NCBI GenBank assembly: GCA_938003955.1
Contig: CALKXE010000053.1
Coordinates: 1 to 64,000, forward strand
DNA length: 64,000 bases
Reading direction: 5' to 3'
From: an uncultured Saprospiraceae bacterium
Lineage (GTDB): Bacteria; Bacteroidota; Bacteroidia; Chitinophagales; Saprospiraceae
In this document: positions 61,029 through 64,000 of the stretch, one piece after another
Position numbering within the stretch: position 1 is the first letter of the stretch
Layout: every line of letters begins with the position of its first letter
The notes under the pieces: generated by a model
What the model was told of the DNA's origin: nothing
The model's database searches: none
What the model saw: the letters and a program-made list of their open reading frames with translations, nothing else
Made by a program: the position numbers and the translations under genes

Positions 61029-62326
61029 TTAAGAATATAATAGTAGAACCGAAAAGGTCAGCATTCAAATCATTGACCATTCGACCGAAGAAGGATGCAA
61101 AGAAATTGGATGCGACGGTAAAAGAGATTTTTGAGCAAGTAGAGAGCGCTGGAGATTCGGCATTAATAGACTTGACTGAAAAGTTTGATAGGTGCAGGCT
61201 TGTAGATCTAGAAGTGACGAGTGAGGAGATAGCTTATACTTCAGGTCAGGTATCCGATGAGCTAAAACAAGCTATAGGAAATGCAAAAGCGAACATAGAG
61301 AAATTCCATGCTGCACAAGTATCCGAACCAATATCGATTCAGATTTCGGATGGAGTAGAATGCATGCAGAAATCAATAGCGATAGAAAGGGTAGGGATCT
61401 ATATTCCTGGTGGAACGGCGCCTTTGTTTTCTACTGTTTTGATGCTTGCTGTACCAGCTATTATTGCAGGTTGTAAAGAGATCATTCTTTGTTCTCCTCC
61501 GAATAGTGAGGGGCAAATTCATCCTGCAATATTATGGACGGCCCAGTTGTGCGGAGTAACAAAAATCTACAAAGTTGGAGGTGCTCAAGCAATAGCGTCA
61601 ATGAGCTTAGGAACAGAATCAGTACCGAGGGTAGATAAGGTATTCGGCCCAGGTAATCAATACGTGACTGCTGCCAAGGCCTTTGCAATGAATTATGGTG
61701 TAGCTATGGATATGCCCGCTGGTCCTTCAGAACTACTCGTATACGCTGATAGTACTTGTGTTCCAGAATTTGTAGCTGCAGATTTACTATCTCAAGCGGA
61801 ACATGGTGTAGATAGTCAAGTAATATTAGTTGCTTCTGATTCTAAGATAGTTGATGCAGTAAATAAGGAAATAGAAATCCAAATTAGTGACTTGCCACGA
61901 AAATCTATTGCATTAGGGGCATTAAGAAATAGCAAGGCGGTAGTCATATTTGATATAGAGTTAAGTTTTGATTTTATAAATGAATATGCTCCAGAGCATT
62001 TGATTATAGCCACCGAAAATGCATCGGATTATGTAGAAAGAATCATCAATGCTGGATCAGTTTTTCTGGGTAATTACTGTCCCGAAAGTGCTGGTGATTA
62101 TGCGTCTGGAACCAATCATACATTGCCAACTGATGGATGGTCAAAATCATACAATGGTGTAAACGTAGATAGCTTTTCTAGGAAGATCACATTTCAAAGT
62201 ATATCTAAGAAAGGCATTCAAGATCTAGGAGCTACTATAATTACAATGGCCGAAAGTGAAAACTTACAAGCACATGCGAATGCGGTGAAAGTTAGATTAA
62301 ATAATCTCAAAAGCGAAGAGATATGA
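61025..62326 (+). CDS. hisD: histidinol dehydrogenase
   Basis: HisD oxidises histidinol to histidine in two NAD-dependent steps. From the ATG at 61025 the protein has 433 residues. It has the family motifs RVGIYIPGGTAPLFSTVLMLAVPA, GPGNQYVTAAK, DMPAGPSELLV, AEHGVDSQVILV, NEYAPEHLI and SGTNHTLPT, which carry the zinc and substrate residues. The frame extends further upstream inside hisG, but the ATG at 61025 is preferred because it overlaps the hisG TGA (ATGA) and starts directly before the family N-terminus. Confidence 0.95.
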   Translation: MIKNIIVEPKRSAFKSLTIRPKKDAKKLDATVKEIFEQVESAGDSALIDLTEKFDRCRLVDLEVTSEEIAYTSGQVSDELKQAIGNAKANIEKFHAAQVSEPISIQISDGVECMQKSIAIERVGIYIPGGTAPLFSTVLMLAVPAIIAGCKEIILCSPPNSEGQIHPAILWTAQLCGVTKIYKVGGAQAIASMSLGTESVPRVDKVFGPGNQYVTAAKAFAMNYGVAMDMPAGPSELLVYADSTCVPEFVAADLLSQAEHGVDSQVILVASDSKIVDAVNKEIEIQISDLPRKSIALGALRNSKAVVIFDIELSFDFINEYAPEHLIIATENASDYVERIINAGSVFLGNYCPESAGDYASGTNHTLPTDGWSKSYNGVNVDSFSRKITFQSISKKGIQDLGATIITMAESENLQAHANAVKVRLNNLKSEEI

Positions 62327-63357
62327 GAGGATTAGAAAAGCTAATAAAACCGAATGTGCTAGCACTGCAACCATACACCTCTGCAAGAGATGAGTATCAA
62401 GGTGACGCAGGTGTGTTTCTGGATGCAAATGAAAATCCTTACGATCTAGCCTACAATAGGTACCCAGACCCTTACCAAAGAGAACTGAAGGAGAAAATTG
62501 CTTCTTGGCGGTCTGTAGATGTGGAGAATATCTTTTTGGGTAATGGTTCTGATGAAGTAATCGATCTACTCATAAGGGCGACTTGTGTATCAGGTGAAGA
62601 CCGAATATTAAGCCTTGATCCTAGTTATGGCATGTATCGAGTCTCAGCGGCCGTTAATGATATACCTATTGATTTAGTATCTCTTAATTCTGATATGAGT
62701 ATTGATGAAGATAATTTGGATTCATCGATAAACGAAGATCACAAACTTATATTTATTTGTTCGCCAAACAATCCTAATGGTGCCGTCATTCCTTCAGCGA
62801 TAATAGAAAAGGTAATTGGGTTAACAAATAATCTAGTGGTCGTAGATGAAGCTTATATTGATTTTTCAGATTCTTATTCTTGGTGTCGTAGGTTAGACGA
62901 GTATAGTAATTTAGTTGTGCTTCAAACCTTTAGTAAGTCGCTCGGTGCAGCGGGCATTCGACTTGGAATGGGCTTTATGAATCCTTATCTCGTTGGAATA
63001 TTGAATAAGATAAAGCCTCCGTATAATATCAGTACTCCTAATCAAGAAATTGCGATTGATAGATTGAGTGATCTTGGTAAATTAGAAACGGTGATCAATG
63101 ACATCATAAAATCTAGAGCGGAATTGGTAACTGCCTTAATGCATTTGGATATTGTAACGTTTATCTATCCTTCGAATGCTAATTTTCTATTAGTCCGGTT
63201 TCAAGATTGTAAACATGTGTTTTCTACATTAATCAAGAACAAAATAATAGTGAGAGACAGATCATCTAATACCAACTGCGAAGGCTGTCTTCGGATCAGC
63301 ATAGGTACAGAAGACGAGAATCAAAAATTAATAGAAGTCCTAAAAACGATCAAATGA
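62323..63357 (+). CDS. hisC: histidinol-phosphate aminotransferase
   Basis: HisC transfers an amino group from glutamate to imidazoleacetol phosphate using PLP. The 344-residue class-I/II aminotransferase has FLDANENPYD near the N-terminus, GNGSDEVIDLLIRA, SPNNPNGAVIP, VDEAYIDFS with the PLP Asp, and QTFSKSLGAAGIRLGMG with the PLP lysine. It ends CLRISIGTEDENQKLIEVLKTI. Its ATG overlaps the hisD stop (ATGA), and its own stop overlaps the start of hisB in the same way, so hisGDCB are coupled. Confidence 0.95.
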   Translation: MRGLEKLIKPNVLALQPYTSARDEYQGDAGVFLDANENPYDLAYNRYPDPYQRELKEKIASWRSVDVENIFLGNGSDEVIDLLIRATCVSGEDRILSLDPSYGMYRVSAAVNDIPIDLVSLNSDMSIDEDNLDSSINEDHKLIFICSPNNPNGAVIPSAIIEKVIGLTNNLVVVDEAYIDFSDSYSWCRRLDEYSNLVVLQTFSKSLGAAGIRLGMGFMNPYLVGILNKIKPPYNISTPNQEIAIDRLSDLGKLETVINDIIKSRAELVTALMHLDIVTFIYPSNANFLLVRFQDCKHVFSTLIKNKIIVRDRSSNTNCEGCLRISIGTEDENQKLIEVLKTIK

Positions 63358-64000
63358 AAAAAGTACTATTTATAGATAGAGATGGAGTTCTATTAGAAGA
63401 ACCATTAGATGAGCAAGTAGATTCTTTGGATAAAGTGAAGTTTCCGAAAGGTATGTTTTCTGCTTTAAGTAAGATCGTGAAATCACTTGATTATGAATTG
63501 GTCATGGTGACTAATCAGGATGGATTAGGCACTAGTTCTTATCCTGAATCCGATTTCTGGCCATATCAAGAATTACTAATCAGAAGTCTTGCAGGAGAAG
63601 GCATTGCATTTGATGAGATTTGTATAGATCGGAGTTTTGCGGCGGATAAGTCGAAATACAGAAAACCAGAAACTGGCTTACTGACGAAGTATATGACCGG
63701 CAACTATGATCTCGAAAATAGTTTTGTAATTGGGGATAGGTGGAGTGATATGCAATTGGCTTCTAATCTAAGTTGCAAGGGCATCTGGTTACACCCAAGA
63801 GAGAACGACAAAGATGGTGATTGGAGAGCCTCTGTTGTCTTGAAAACAACCAACTGGCTAGATGTGTATGATCATCTAATAAAAGAGGATAGAAAAGCTA
63901 AAGCAATACGCAGTACATCAGAAACGAATATCAGCGCAAGCATTAATCTGGATGGTTCTGGGATTGGAGAAATTAAAACAGGTCTCTCTTTTTTCGATCA
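63354..64000 (+). CDS. hisB: bifunctional HisB (histidinol-phosphatase / IGP dehydratase), 3' end cut
   Basis: The frame is open from the ATG at 63354 to the window edge (215 codons seen). The N-terminal HAD phosphatase starts MKKVLFIDRDGVLLEEP (nucleophile Asp8, Asp10) and continues with TNQDGLGTSSYP, YRKPETGLL and IGDRWSDMQLA. After a linker, RSTSETNISASINLDGSGIGEIKTGLSFFD begins the imidazoleglycerol-phosphate dehydratase domain. The fused form is the two-domain HisB known from enteric bacteria and Bacteroidota. It should be followed by hisH, hisA, hisF and hisIE outside the window. Confidence 0.9.
   Translation, partial: MKKVLFIDRDGVLLEEPLDEQVDSLDKVKFPKGMFSALSKIVKSLDYELVMVTNQDGLGTSSYPESDFWPYQELLIRSLAGEGIAFDEICIDRSFAADKSKYRKPETGLLTKYMTGNYDLENSFVIGDRWSDMQLASNLSCKGIWLHPRENDKDGDWRASVVLKTTNWLDVYDHLIKEDRKAKAIRSTSETNISASINLDGSGIGEIKTGLSFFD

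Overview
The window is chromosomal DNA from an AT-rich member of the Bacteroidota. The evidence is convergent. There are two proteins with C-terminal type IX secretion (T9SS) sorting domains, a PorP/SprF-family protein, and the gliding protein GldG. Small bacteroidotal families are present (DUF4295, DUF4412, DUF5689, DUF2007, DUF6089-like). Many secreted lipoproteins are present. The class-typical -7 promoter element TAnnTTTG lies 4 to 73 bases before at least fifteen genes. The exact order or family cannot be fixed by eye; a gliding, possibly marine, Saprospiria- or Flavobacteriia-like organism would fit. No phage, IS element or CRISPR array is visible, and the content is mostly core genome with some accessory modules.

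Layout. 1-5.6 kb: a truncated cupin lipoprotein, a topology-modulation-type P-loop protein, dihydrolipoamide dehydrogenase followed by a duplicated terminator/repeat region, an ACMSD-like decarboxylase and a CHAP amidase. 5.7-9.1 kb: two DUF4442 hotdog proteins, two secreted proteins and a YkoF-like thiamine-binding protein. 9-11.2 kb (minus strand): tRNA-Arg, bL28, bL33, DUF4295, then FtsY. 11.2-18.9 kb: a T9SS-exported subtilase, MnmA, a lipoprotein with RimM, an outer-membrane barrel, MsrB and a flippase. 19-25.9 kb (minus strand): a cytochrome c/PHM-type copper monooxygenase with two thioredoxin-fold partners, RibD overlapping a NifS-type cysteine desulfurase, and a second class-V aminotransferase. 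26-27.5 kb: Ku with an immediately adjacent ExoIII-like nuclease. 27.6-34 kb: PorP, a membrane-anchored subtilase, TrxB, class II aldolase and a Crp/Fnr regulator. 34.2-42 kb (minus strand): DUF4340, GldG, DUF2007, a dynamin-like GTPase, a 4-TM protein, WbqC and an orphan TRAP binding protein. 42-48 kb: small proteins, RibH, a peptide-binding lipoprotein, a lipoprotein, a secreted amidohydrolase and DoxX. 48.3-51.7 kb: an Ig-like lipoprotein, LptB and two small envelope proteins. 51.7-57.8 kb: a secreted nuclease divergent from a TonB receptor/DUF5689 lipoprotein pair. 57.9-59.8 kb: DUF937-OmpA and DUF1761. 60-64 kb: the histidine operon (leader peptide with attenuator, then hisG-hisD-hisC-hisB), cut by the window end.

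The most interesting points are: the Ku/ExoIII-like nuclease pair without LigD nearby; the divergent nuclease and TonB/DUF5689 module, which looks like an extracellular nucleic-acid or phosphorus scavenging unit; the his leader peptide with a clear attenuator; the cytochrome c-PHM-T9SS fusion with all six copper ligands; a subtilase anchored by three TM helices; and several promoters so close to the start codon that the mRNA may be leaderless.
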